From Janthinobacterium sp. SUN073 (GTDB lineage: Bacteria; Pseudomonadota; Gammaproteobacteria; Burkholderiales; Burkholderiaceae_D), in the NCBI RefSeq assembly GCF_030397665.1, contig NZ_JAPUBT010000001.1:1134781-1198780 (forward strand): a stretch of 64,000 nucleotides of DNA, given 5' to 3'. Of this stretch, positions 1-6,778 are shown one piece after another (the stretch's first letter is position 1; each line of letters opens with the position of its first letter). The notes beneath the pieces are model-generated. The model saw only the letters and a program-made list of their open reading frames with translations. It was not told the origin of the DNA and did not search any database. The position numbers and the translations under genes are program-made.

Positions 1-2
1 TG

Positions 3-224
3 CTGATGACGGCCACCGTGGCCGCGCTGGGCCTGACGCCAGCCATGCTGGCCACCGGCCTGGGCAGCGACGTGCAGCGCCCGCTGGCCACGGTGGTGGT
101 GGGCGGCCTGGTGACGGCCACCGCCCTGACCCTGCTGCTGTTGCCGGCCCTGTATTACCTGATCGAGGCGCATCTGGAACAACGCCGTAACCACATTGAT
201 GGAGCATCGCATGACACGCTTTAA
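3..224 (+). CDS. Heavy-metal RND efflux permease, C-terminal end (CusA/CzcA family), partial
   Basis: This is the last 73 or so codons of a large inner-membrane RND pump; the rest lies before the window. What is visible is a Gly/Ala/Leu/Val-rich tail with the pattern [24 protein letters not shown], cut here only by length, typical of the final transmembrane helix of CzcA/CusA proteins, followed by a short charged cytoplasmic tail. The next gene overlaps it by 14 bases and encodes a TolC-like outer-membrane factor, which supports a tripartite metal exporter. The metal cannot be told from this fragment. Confidence 0.8.
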   Translation: MMTATVAALGLTPAMLATGLGSDVQRPLATVVVGGLVTATALTLLLLPALYYLIEAHLEQRRNHIDGASHDTL

Positions 225-1488
225 CTTGATCCTGGCGGCCTGGCTGATCTCGCCCGCCATCACCGCCGCGCCCCTGACCTTCGACACCTACCTGAGCGCC
301 GTGGAAACGCACAGCCTGGAGCTGAAAGCGCAAAACGAGAGCATCGGCTCAGCCAGGGCCGGCATCGGCATCGCCGGCCTGCGCCCCGATCCGGAATTGA
401 CCCTGGGCGCCGCGCGCGAAACGCCGCGTTCGATCGAACGCCGTCCCATCACCTGGACGCCGGCCATCAGCATGGCCATCGAGACGGGCGGCAAGCGCGC
501 CGCGCGCCTGAAAGCGGCGCGCAGCAATGTCACCGTCGCCGAGGAAACGGTGGCCGGCTTCAGGAGCGAACTGTACGCCACTGCGGCGGCAGCCTATACG
601 GAAGCGTGCCGCACGCGCGAGGTACTGGTGCGCAAGGAGCACACCATGGCGGCCCTGTCGAAAGTGGTCGAGGCGAACGTGGTGCGGCGCAAGGCAGGCG
701 ACGTGGGCGGCATCGAGCTGCTGCAGTCGCGCGTGGAACGCGACCAGTTCCAGGCCGAACTGGCGCAGGCACGCAGCGAGGCGCAGGGCGCCATGCTGGA
801 ACTGTCGCCGCCGCTGGGCCGCCAGCTCGATGCGCTGTTTCCCGACGCGCAGCTGGCCTGCGACTTCACCGCCTTTGCGGGCGGCGACACCGGCACCCTC
901 GTGCCGCAGGCGCTGCGCGAACGCAGCGACGTGCGCATCGCCCGCGCCACCTTGGACAATCTGCGCGATGGTGCGGCACTGGTGCGCGCCAACCGCTCCG
1001 TCGATCCCACCGTGACGCTGGGCCTCTCCGCCGTGCGCGGCTACCACGACGGCATCGATGCCCATGGCGAAGCGGTGGAAGGGTCGCCCCGTTCGCGCGC
1101 GCTGTCCATCTCGCTGGCCATCCCCATCCCGCTGTCGCGGCGCGACAAGGGCGACGTGGTGCAGGCCGAGGCCGGCGTCACGCAAGCGATACTGGCCTTG
1201 CGCCAGGCCGAGTTGAAAGCCGAAACGGACGTGCGCGCGGCGCAGCTGCATCTGCGCACGGCGCAGGAACGACTGGCGCGCTACCGCGACGGCGTGCTGC
1301 TCGATGCGCAAAAGGTCGTTGACGGCATCCGCCTGTCCTACTTCAGCGGTAATGCCTCGCTGCTGGAATGGCTGGCCGCGCAGCACTCGGCCGACGACGC
1401 CTGGCAGGGCTATCTGCAGGCGCGCGCCGACGTGGCCATCGCCAGCACACAGCTGCAACTGGCCATCGGCCAGCGGCCGCGCTTATAG
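211..1488 (+). CDS. TolC-family outer-membrane efflux protein (CzcC/CusC-like)
   Basis: Outer-membrane channel partner of the upstream RND pump. The start at 211 is preferred over the TTG at 196 or ATG at 199 because GGAG lies 7 bases upstream and the protein then opens with a clean signal peptide ([20 protein letters not shown]). About 425 residues with long amphipathic Ala/Arg/Gln-rich helices in two halves, the usual OEP repeat. It lacks the lipobox Cys of CusC and so looks CzcC-like. It overlaps the pump gene, so the two are translationally coupled. Long reading frames on the other strand here are GC-driven shadows. Confidence 0.87.
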   Translation: MTRFNLILAAWLISPAITAAPLTFDTYLSAVETHSLELKAQNESIGSARAGIGIAGLRPDPELTLGAARETPRSIERRPITWTPAISMAIETGGKRAARLKAARSNVTVAEETVAGFRSELYATAAAAYTEACRTREVLVRKEHTMAALSKVVEANVVRRKAGDVGGIELLQSRVERDQFQAELAQARSEAQGAMLELSPPLGRQLDALFPDAQLACDFTAFAGGDTGTLVPQALRERSDVRIARATLDNLRDGAALVRANRSVDPTVTLGLSAVRGYHDGIDAHGEAVEGSPRSRALSISLAIPIPLSRRDKGDVVQAEAGVTQAILALRQAELKAETDVRAAQLHLRTAQERLARYRDGVLLDAQKVVDGIRLSYFSGNASLLEWLAAQHSADDAWQGYLQARADVAIASTQLQLAIGQRPRL

Positions 1489-1517
1489 CGGAAGGGGGAA
1501 GGTAGAACGAAGAGATG

Positions 1518-1540
1518 CCGGCGCGGCAATGCCGCACCGG
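1518..1540. terminator. Strong GC hairpin between convergent genes
   Basis: CCGG-c-GCGGC / GCCGC-a-CCGG with a 3-base loop lies between the efflux gene (+) and the small charged protein (-). There is no U tract on either strand, so it may slow polymerase or protect 3' ends rather than act as a classical intrinsic terminator. Confidence 0.45.
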
Positions 1541-1557
1541 TCATCAGGAACGGGCAA

Positions 1558-1764
1558 TTACTGCGGCTGGGCGGGAGCGTCGCCTTCGGCGGCCGGATCA
1601 GCGTCAACGTCGGCGTCGTCCGCTTCCGGCTCATCGCCCTCGCTGCCATCGGCAGCCTTGGGATTGTTTTTCGCTTCCAGCTTGCGCCTGGCTTTTTCCT
1701 CGGCTTTCTTCTTCTTTTCCAGCTCTTTTTGCCGTTTTTCGTATTGGAAATTTGTCTTGGCCAT
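1558..1764 (-). CDS. Small highly charged hypothetical protein (68 aa)
   Basis: Not a named family that I recognise. Residues 1-35 are Lys/Glu/Arg-rich (runs such as KELEKKKKAEEKARRK) and should form a helix or coiled coil; residues 36-68 are strongly acidic and Pro/Ala-rich, so the protein is a polyampholyte with opposite charge in its two halves. No Cys, signal peptide or membrane segment. A good ribosome site (GAGG, about 7 bases ahead) supports the start. It stands alone between convergent efflux genes and xerD. The composition suits a nucleic-acid- or ribosome-associated protein, but that is a guess. Confidence 0.7.
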   Translation of the reverse strand: MAKTNFQYEKRQKELEKKKKAEEKARRKLEAKNNPKAADGSEGDEPEADDADVDADPAAEGDAPAQPQ

Positions 1765-1844
1765 TTACTACCTCTTTAGTTTTTAGATGTTACAGATAAG
1801 CACATAAGGCACATTATGACGTAATTGGACCAAACACCAAATGT

Positions 1845-2762
1845 TTAGCCTCGCGGATGATGCTGCGCATGCAGCAGTTTCAGCCGTTCACGGGCCACAT
1901 GCGTGTAAATCTGCGTGGTGGAGATATCGGAGTGCCCCAGTAACAATTGCACAACACGCAAGTCCGCGCCATGGTTCAGCAAATGGGTGGCGAACGCGTG
2001 GCGCAGGGTGTGCGGCGACAGCGGCGCCGTGAGGCCCGCGTTCAGCGCATGTTTCTTGATGATGACCCAGAACATTTGCCGCGTCATGGCGCCCCCGCGC
2101 CGCGTGACGAACAGCGCATCGTCCATCTGCCCGTCGAGGATAATACCGCGCGCTTCCTTCAGGTAGCGCTCGATCCACAGCCGCGCCTGCTCACCGAACG
2201 GCACCAGGCGCGTCTTGCTGCCCTTGCCCGTGATGCGCAGCACGCCATCGTTCAGGCTCAGCTCCACGGATTTCAAATCCACCAGTTCCGACACGCGCAA
2301 GCCGCTCGCATACATGAGTTCCAGCATGGTGCGCTCGCGCAGGCCCAGCGGCGTGCTCACGTCGGGCGCCGCCAGCAGCGCTTCCACCTGCGCTTCGCTC
2401 AGGGTATGCACGAAGCGCGCGGGCTGCTTGGCCGAGACCATCTTCAGGCACGGGTCAGCCGCGATATGCTTGTGCCGCAAGGCCAGCTGGTAAAAACGCT
2501 TGAGCACGGACAGACGCCGGTTCGATGACGTCGCCTTGCTCTCGTCGTGGCGGGCGGCGAAATACGCTTCGATATCGGCCGTGGACACCTCGTACAGGCC
2601 CTCGCGCCCGGGCCGCGCCACTTCCAGCCAGCGCGAAAACAAACGCATGTCGCGCCGGTAGGCATCCAGCGAGTTTTTCGACAAACCATCTTCCAGCCAC
2701 AGGCTATCGCAGAATTCATCGATCAAGGTGGCGTTGTCTGGCGCCAGCAGGCTGTTCATCAT
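1845..2762 (-). CDS. xerD: Tyrosine site-specific recombinase XerD
   Basis: Cytoplasmic recombinase that acts with XerC at dif to resolve chromosome dimers. At 305 residues it has the usual length, with an N-terminal SAM-like core-binding domain (about 10-100) and the catalytic domain after 120. All catalytic residues are visible: R156 (SGLRVSEL), K180 (ITGKGSKTR), H251 and R254 (HTLRHAF), H277 (LLGHSD) and nucleophile Y286 (TQIYTHV). Its ATG overlaps the stop of ogt in an ATGATGA sequence, so the two are coupled. No mobile element borders it, which fits the housekeeping enzyme rather than an integrase. Confidence 0.95.
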   Translation of the reverse strand: MMNSLLAPDNATLIDEFCDSLWLEDGLSKNSLDAYRRDMRLFSRWLEVARPGREGLYEVSTADIEAYFAARHDESKATSSNRRLSVLKRFYQLALRHKHIAADPCLKMVSAKQPARFVHTLSEAQVEALLAAPDVSTPLGLRERTMLELMYASGLRVSELVDLKSVELSLNDGVLRITGKGSKTRLVPFGEQARLWIERYLKEARGIILDGQMDDALFVTRRGGAMTRQMFWVIIKKHALNAGLTAPLSPHTLRHAFATHLLNHGADLRVVQLLLGHSDISTTQIYTHVARERLKLLHAQHHPRG

Positions 2763-3259
2763 AGGTAAGCCGCCACGCCTTCATGCGCCAGCAGCCAGCG
2801 CTTCACGCCCAGGTGGAATCCCGTGGCATCGTCATGATGGGCAAAGCCGCCCAGGCCGCCAGCAGCCGTGACCCGGTGGCAGGGTATGACCACGGGATAC
2901 CAGTTGGCGCCGCAGGCCTGACCCACGGCGCGCGGCGCCGAGCCGATGAACCGCGCCACATCGCCATACGTGCGCACCTGGCCGCGCGGGATGCCCGCAA
3001 TCGCCGCCCATACGCGTTGCTGGTAGGCGCTGCCCAGTTCGGCCAGCGGCAAGTCAAAGACATAATCAGGGTCGCGGAAATAGCGCGCCAATTGCTGACA
3101 GGCCCGTTCGGAGGCGGCATCCTGCGCCGCCATTTCGGCGAAGTGCGGCGGCAGGTAGACCAGTTCGCGCAACTGGCCGTCCTGCACGCGCACGCCCATG
3201 GCGCCGAACGGCGCGGCCACGATGGCACTGAACAGTTCACTTCCCTGTTGTTTTTTCAT
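2759..3259 (-). CDS. ogt: Methylated-DNA--protein-cysteine S-methyltransferase
   Basis: Suicide DNA-repair enzyme that moves the methyl group of O6-methylguanine or O4-methylthymine to its own cysteine. The active-site motif VVIPCHRV puts the acceptor Cys at about residue 127, followed by the GGLGGFA turn. The internal ATG at 3259 (MKKQQGSELF) is chosen over the upstream in-frame start at 3310 because the family usually begins just before the SAIVAAPFGAM segment; this gives 166 residues, the common length. It lies directly ahead of xerD with overlapping stop and start. Confidence 0.92.
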   Translation of the reverse strand: MKKQQGSELFSAIVAAPFGAMGVRVQDGQLRELVYLPPHFAEMAAQDAASERACQQLARYFRDPDYVFDLPLAELGSAYQQRVWAAIAGIPRGQVRTYGDVARFIGSAPRAVGQACGANWYPVVIPCHRVTAAGGLGGFAHHDDATGFHLGVKRWLLAHEGVAAYL

Positions 3260-3370
3260 CTGCTGATCATTCTTCAAGTGTGGCAAATATACAACCTGCA
3301 GGTACACCATGGTGCAGTCTGGCGATTATGCACCGTCTTCGGACAGGTGGGCGGACGTTTCCCGCGCACG

Positions 3371-3398
3371 AAAAAAAAGCGCACCAGTCGGTGCGCTT
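3371..3398 (-). terminator. Rho-independent terminator on the minus strand, no gene upstream of it
   Basis: Read on the minus strand: stem GCGCACC, loop GACT, stem GGTGCGC, then eight U. It lies upstream of ogt, not downstream of a gene, so it must end a transcript that starts around 3400-3640. Confidence 0.85.
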
Positions 3399-3622
3399 CA
3401 AATATTGCTTCACGTTCCCGGTCGTTTGGGTCCGCCGGTGCCGACTTGTGGCGGCAGACAGCGATGACTCAACAACTTCTGTGAAACGTGTGTCTCCTCA
3501 ATATATCCCCGGTATCAATACCGTTTTTATAGACCACTCCCCCACCAACCTTGTTACCAATTCTGTCTTTCAGCCTTGCTACCAGGGCGTATAAGCATAT
3601 ACGTGTTTCCCCTTAAGGCTGC
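3379..3622 (-). ncRNA. Candidate small RNA ending at the orphan terminator
   Basis: The interval between the TRAP operon end and ogt holds no gene of ordinary size but ends in a textbook minus-strand terminator. A -10-like TATGAT lies near 3628-3633 on the minus strand, with a weak TCGATC 17 bases upstream. Inside are a CGGTAT-tg-ATACCG dyad and a CCGCC...GGCGG hairpin. A 14-codon frame (MLIRPGSKAERQNW) starts near 3597 and could instead be a leader peptide. Conserved 6S, tmRNA, SRP and RNase P sequences are absent. Start and function are uncertain. Confidence 0.35.
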
Positions 3623-3684
3623 CCATCATAGCGCATTTATTCGGCCGGATCGACTTTTTTTGCAGCATGACGGGGACAACTGTT

Positions 3685-4965
3685 TTAGTTGTAAATTAAA
3701 TTTGGCAGCCACAGCGAGATTTGTGGTACGTAGGTAATCAGGCCCAGGAAGGCCAGCATCGTCAGCAGCCATGGCATCACGGCCACGGTCAGCTCCGAGA
3801 TGCCCATCTTGGTGATGCCGGACGCCACGTACAGGTTCAGGCCCACGGGCGGATGGCACATGCCGACCTCCATATTGACCACGATCAAGATGCCGAAGTG
3901 CACAGGATCGATGCCCAGCTTCATGGCGACGGGGAACAAAATCGGCGCCATGATCAGCACGATCGACGACGGCTCCATGACGTTACCGGCCAACAACAAC
4001 AACACGTTGACTACCAGCAGGAAGCTGATCACGCCCAGGCCCTTGCCCGTGATCCATTCGGCCATCGCTTGCGGTATGTTTTCGCTGGTCATCAGGAACG
4101 AAAACAGCACGGCATTGGTGATGATGTACAACAACATCGCCGACATGGCGGCCGAATCGAGCAAGACCTTGCCCACTTGCTTGATCTTCAAGTCCTTGTA
4201 GACGAAGACAGCGATGATGAAGGCGTACACGGCAGCCATGGCGGCCGCTTCCGTCGGCGTGAAGGCGCCCGAGTAGATGCCGCCCATGACGATGACGATC
4301 AGCAGCAGGCCCCAGGCGCTCTTCTTGAACGTGACGAAGCGCTCGCCCCAGCTGGCTTTTTTCATGCGTGGATAGTTGTTCTTGCGCGCCAAAAACCACG
4401 TGGTCAGGCCCAGCAGCATGGCCAGCATCATGCCGGGAATCACGCCCGCCATGAACAGCTTGCCCACCGAAGTGTTGGTGCTGACGGAATACATCACCAT
4501 CACGATCGATGGCGGTATCAAAATGCCCAGCGCGCCCGAGGTGGTGATGACGCCAGCGCCGAAGCCGCGTGGATAGCCCTGCTTGACCATGGCCGGCAGG
4601 ATGATGGAACCGATGGCCACGACGGTGGCGGGGCTGGAGCCGGAGACGGCGGCAAACAGCGCGCAGGCCATCACGCCGGCCAGCGCCAGGCCGCCATGCC
4701 AGTGGCCCACCATGGAGCTGGCGAAGTTGATCATGCGCCGCGCCACCCCGCCATGCGTGAGGAAGTTGCCCGCCAAAATGAAGAAGGGGATGGCCATGAT
4801 TTCGAACTTCTCGATGCCCGTGAAAATCTTCAGGGCCACCGATTCGATGGGCACGCTGGTCATGGTGAACAGGAACGTCAGTACCGTCAGGCCCAGCGAA
4901 ATGGAAATCGGCATGCCGGTCAGCATCAGCGCCAGCAGCAACACAAAAATGATCAGTGCGTTCAT
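3685..4965 (-). CDS. dctM: TRAP transporter large permease DctM
   Basis: Inner-membrane ion-coupled subunit of a tripartite ATP-independent periplasmic transporter. The start at 4965 (MNALIIFVLLLALMLTGMPI) overlaps the dctQ stop by four bases (ATGA); a longer in-frame frame running to 5568 is a shadow of dctQ. 426 residues, fully hydrophobic, about 12 helices, with the GxP turn MPISISLG near the start and the late PPSIVMV/MEPSSIVLIM elements typical of DctM. It is the last gene of the dctPQM operon. The substrate is probably a C4-dicarboxylate or related acid. Confidence 0.93.
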   Translation of the reverse strand: MNALIIFVLLLALMLTGMPISISLGLTVLTFLFTMTSVPIESVALKIFTGIEKFEIMAIPFFILAGNFLTHGGVARRMINFASSMVGHWHGGLALAGVMACALFAAVSGSSPATVVAIGSIILPAMVKQGYPRGFGAGVITTSGALGILIPPSIVMVMYSVSTNTSVGKLFMAGVIPGMMLAMLLGLTTWFLARKNNYPRMKKASWGERFVTFKKSAWGLLLIVIVMGGIYSGAFTPTEAAAMAAVYAFIIAVFVYKDLKIKQVGKVLLDSAAMSAMLLYIITNAVLFSFLMTSENIPQAMAEWITGKGLGVISFLLVVNVLLLLAGNVMEPSSIVLIMAPILFPVAMKLGIDPVHFGILIVVNMEVGMCHPPVGLNLYVASGITKMGISELTVAVMPWLLTMLAFLGLITYVPQISLWLPNLIYN

Positions 4966-5534
4966 GCCTTGGCTCCTTTTTCTTCCGCCGTCAATTCCTC
5001 TTCCAGCCCCTCGACGTGCGAGTGGTCGTGTTTGGGCAAGGCGCCCGTCTTGATGAAATGCACCATCACTTGCAGGAAGCGGAAGCACATCAGGTAGGAA
5101 CCCAGCGGTACGGCCAGGTAAACCAGCCACATCGGCACTTCCATGTCGGCCGAAGTCTGGTCCGTGTGGCCGATCGACCATACGAAGCTGGCGCCCAGGG
5201 TACCGACGATGCCCGTAAACAGGGCGCCGGCACCCAGGCCGAAGACGATGAAACGGTCGCGCCAGCGCGGGTTCATGCGGTTGATCAAGACGTCGACGCC
5301 TACGTGGATGCCCGTGCGCACGCCATATGCGGCGCCGAACTTGGCCATCCAGACGAACATGTAGATGCACAGTTCCTGGGCCCAGCTGGTATTGATTTGA
5401 ATCAGGAAGTCCTGCACGACCGGTATCGGCAAGCCTGCCAGGTAGCGGTGCACGACCGCGACGAAGATGATGAAGGTGGCTGCGCCCATCAGGGACGCGA
5501 TCAGCCACTCTTCCAGGTGATCCAGAAATTTCAT
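4962..5534 (-). CDS. dctQ: TRAP transporter small permease DctQ
   Basis: Four-helix membrane subunit that pairs with DctM. 190 residues: helix 1 at about 11-30 (LIASLMGAATFIIFVAVVHR), the conserved WAQELCIYMFVWMAKFGAAYG helix in the middle (shown here in part of its length), and a charged acidic C-terminal tail (EGLEEELTAEEKGAKA). Spacing places it 115 bases after dctP and overlapping dctM, the classical order. The GC hairpins between dctP and dctQ may keep its level below that of the binding protein. Confidence 0.92.
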   Translation of the reverse strand: MKFLDHLEEWLIASLMGAATFIIFVAVVHRYLAGLPIPVVQDFLIQINTSWAQELCIYMFVWMAKFGAAYGVRTGIHVGVDVLINRMNPRWRDRFIVFGLGAGALFTGIVGTLGASFVWSIGHTDQTSADMEVPMWLVYLAVPLGSYLMCFRFLQVMVHFIKTGALPKHDHSHVEGLEEELTAEEKGAKA

Positions 5535-5552
5535 GGTGGACTTTCAAAGAAT

Positions 5553-5641
5553 GCGGGTACGCTGGCACCCGCGCAGGACGCGCAGGTGCCGTTGCTACAG
5601 AAAGACAGGATGTCCCTGCCAGCCGCGCCGGGTGGCGCGGC
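5553..5641 (-). promoter_or_regulatory. Two intercistronic hairpins between dctP and dctQ
   Basis: Two perfect dyads lie in the 115-base gap: GCGGGT/ACCCGC at 5553-5572 and GCCGCGCC/GGCGCGGC at 5622-5641 with a 4-base loop. Neither has a U tract. In binding-protein operons such stems usually stabilise the 3' end of the first message, giving more DctP than permease; that role here is inferred. Confidence 0.5.
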
Positions 5642-5649
5642 CAGCGCGA

Positions 5650-6648
5650 TTACTTCGCGCTTTCCTTGTTGATGGCCGAGATCAGATCCTTGCCGATGCG
5701 CCCTTCCATGGCCTTCTGCACGGGCGCCAGGGCCTTGCGCCACTCGGCTTGTTCCTGCACCGTCAAGGTATAGATCTGCGTCTTGCCCGCTTTCTTGATG
5801 GCCTCGAGGGCCTGGTCGTTGTCGCGCTGGGCGATGGCTTTTTCAAACGTGGTCGCCTCGCGCATGGCTTTTTCCAGCTGCGTGCGGATCTCGGGCGGCA
5901 AGCCATCCCAGAATTTCTTGTTGACGATGACGGCATAGCCCAGGTAGCCGTGGTTCGACACGGTCACGTGCTTTTGCACTTCATGCATCTTTTGCGTGTA
6001 CATATTCGATGGCGGATTTTCCGTGCCGTCGACCACGCCCGTCTGCAGCGCCTGATACACTTCTGAGAAGGCCAGCACCTGCGGGTTGGCGCCCAGCGCG
6101 CGCATTTGCGCGTCGAGTACCTTCGACGACTGGATGCGCATCTTCAGGCCCTTGAAGTCGGCCGGATTGTGCAGTGGCTTGTTGGCCGACATCACCTTGA
6201 AGCCATTGTCCCAGTAAGCCAGGCCCGTGATACCCTTGGGTTCCAGTTTTTTCAGCAGGCTCTTGCCGATTTCGCCTTCGGTGACGTTGTACAGCGCCGT
6301 CTTGGTGGGGAAGATGTAAGGCAGGTCGAACGCTTCGAATTCCTTCACGCCCAGCGGGCCGAACTTGGCCAGCGACGGCGCCAGCATCTGCACGGCGCCC
6401 AGCTGCAGCGCTTCGAGTTCTTCCTTGTCCTTGTACAGCTGGCTGTTCGGGTACAGTTCGACCTTGACCTTGCCATTCGTGGCTTTCTCGGCCAGTTGCT
6501 TGAAGCGCTCGGCGGCCTGGCCTTTCGGCGTGTCGGTCGCCACGACGTGGCTGAACTTGATGACGATGGGGGCTTGCGCGTAAGCGTGGACGCCGGCGGT
6601 GGCGCCGATGGCCGCGCACAGCGCGACGAACATGGTTTTCATCTGCAT
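5650..6648 (-). CDS. dctP: TRAP transporter periplasmic substrate-binding protein DctP
   Basis: Soluble binding protein that delivers a carboxylate to DctQM. 332 residues with a signal peptide (about 1-24, ending HAYA-QA), then the family's opening strand IVIKFSHVVATDTPKGQAA. R151 lies in the KGLKMRIQSS segment that normally holds the substrate carboxylate, and NPPSNMYTQK is the expected downstream loop. GGAG lies 7 bases before the ATG. It is the first gene of dctPQM and has its own promoter in the divergent gap shared with the sensor kinase. The conserved Arg supports an organic-acid substrate; the exact one is not visible. Confidence 0.93.
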   Translation of the reverse strand: MQMKTMFVALCAAIGATAGVHAYAQAPIVIKFSHVVATDTPKGQAAERFKQLAEKATNGKVKVELYPNSQLYKDKEELEALQLGAVQMLAPSLAKFGPLGVKEFEAFDLPYIFPTKTALYNVTEGEIGKSLLKKLEPKGITGLAYWDNGFKVMSANKPLHNPADFKGLKMRIQSSKVLDAQMRALGANPQVLAFSEVYQALQTGVVDGTENPPSNMYTQKMHEVQKHVTVSNHGYLGYAVIVNKKFWDGLPPEIRTQLEKAMREATTFEKAIAQRDNDQALEAIKKAGKTQIYTLTVQEQAEWRKALAPVQKAMEGRIGKDLISAINKESAK

Positions 6649-6681
6649 TCTTGTCTCCTGAGTGGTTTTTTTAAAAACTTT

Positions 6682-6710
6682 GTTATTTGTCTACTTGGAT
6701 ATTGTGCCAA
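6682..6710 (-). promoter_or_regulatory. Predicted sigma70 promoter of dctPQM
   Basis: On the minus strand TTGGCA (6710-6705), a 17-base spacer and AATAAC (6687-6682) give a fair -35/-10 pair; transcription should start near 6675, about 27 bases ahead of the dctP ATG. The 30-bp palindrome begins only ten bases upstream of the -35 box. Confidence 0.5.
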
Positions 6711-6720
6711 AGAAACTGTC

Positions 6721-6750
6721 CCGGCTATTGTGGTTAACCACAATAGCCGG
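6721..6750. promoter_or_regulatory. Perfect 30-bp palindrome, probable response-regulator operator
   Basis: The half-site CCGGCTATTGTGGTT is followed directly by its exact reverse complement with no spacer. The centre (6735.5) is about 60 bases upstream of the predicted dctP start site, a classical activator position, and 43 bases ahead of the kinase ATG on the other side. The only DNA-binding protein in this cluster is the LuxR-type response regulator at 8824. Confidence 0.7.
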
Positions 6751-6778
6751 CTCCCGATAAGCCGCTACCCTGCCAGCC

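Noticed and set aside
1845-2762. The tyrosine recombinase as a phage or island integrase
   Set aside because: Length, motif spacing and coupling to ogt match housekeeping XerD; no att repeats or mobile genes nearby.
3379-3560. 6S RNA, tmRNA, SRP RNA or RNase P RNA on the minus strand
   Set aside because: None of the conserved stretches (for 6S the CCCTGAGCCGATA-type bulge, for RNase P GAGGAAAGTCC) is present.
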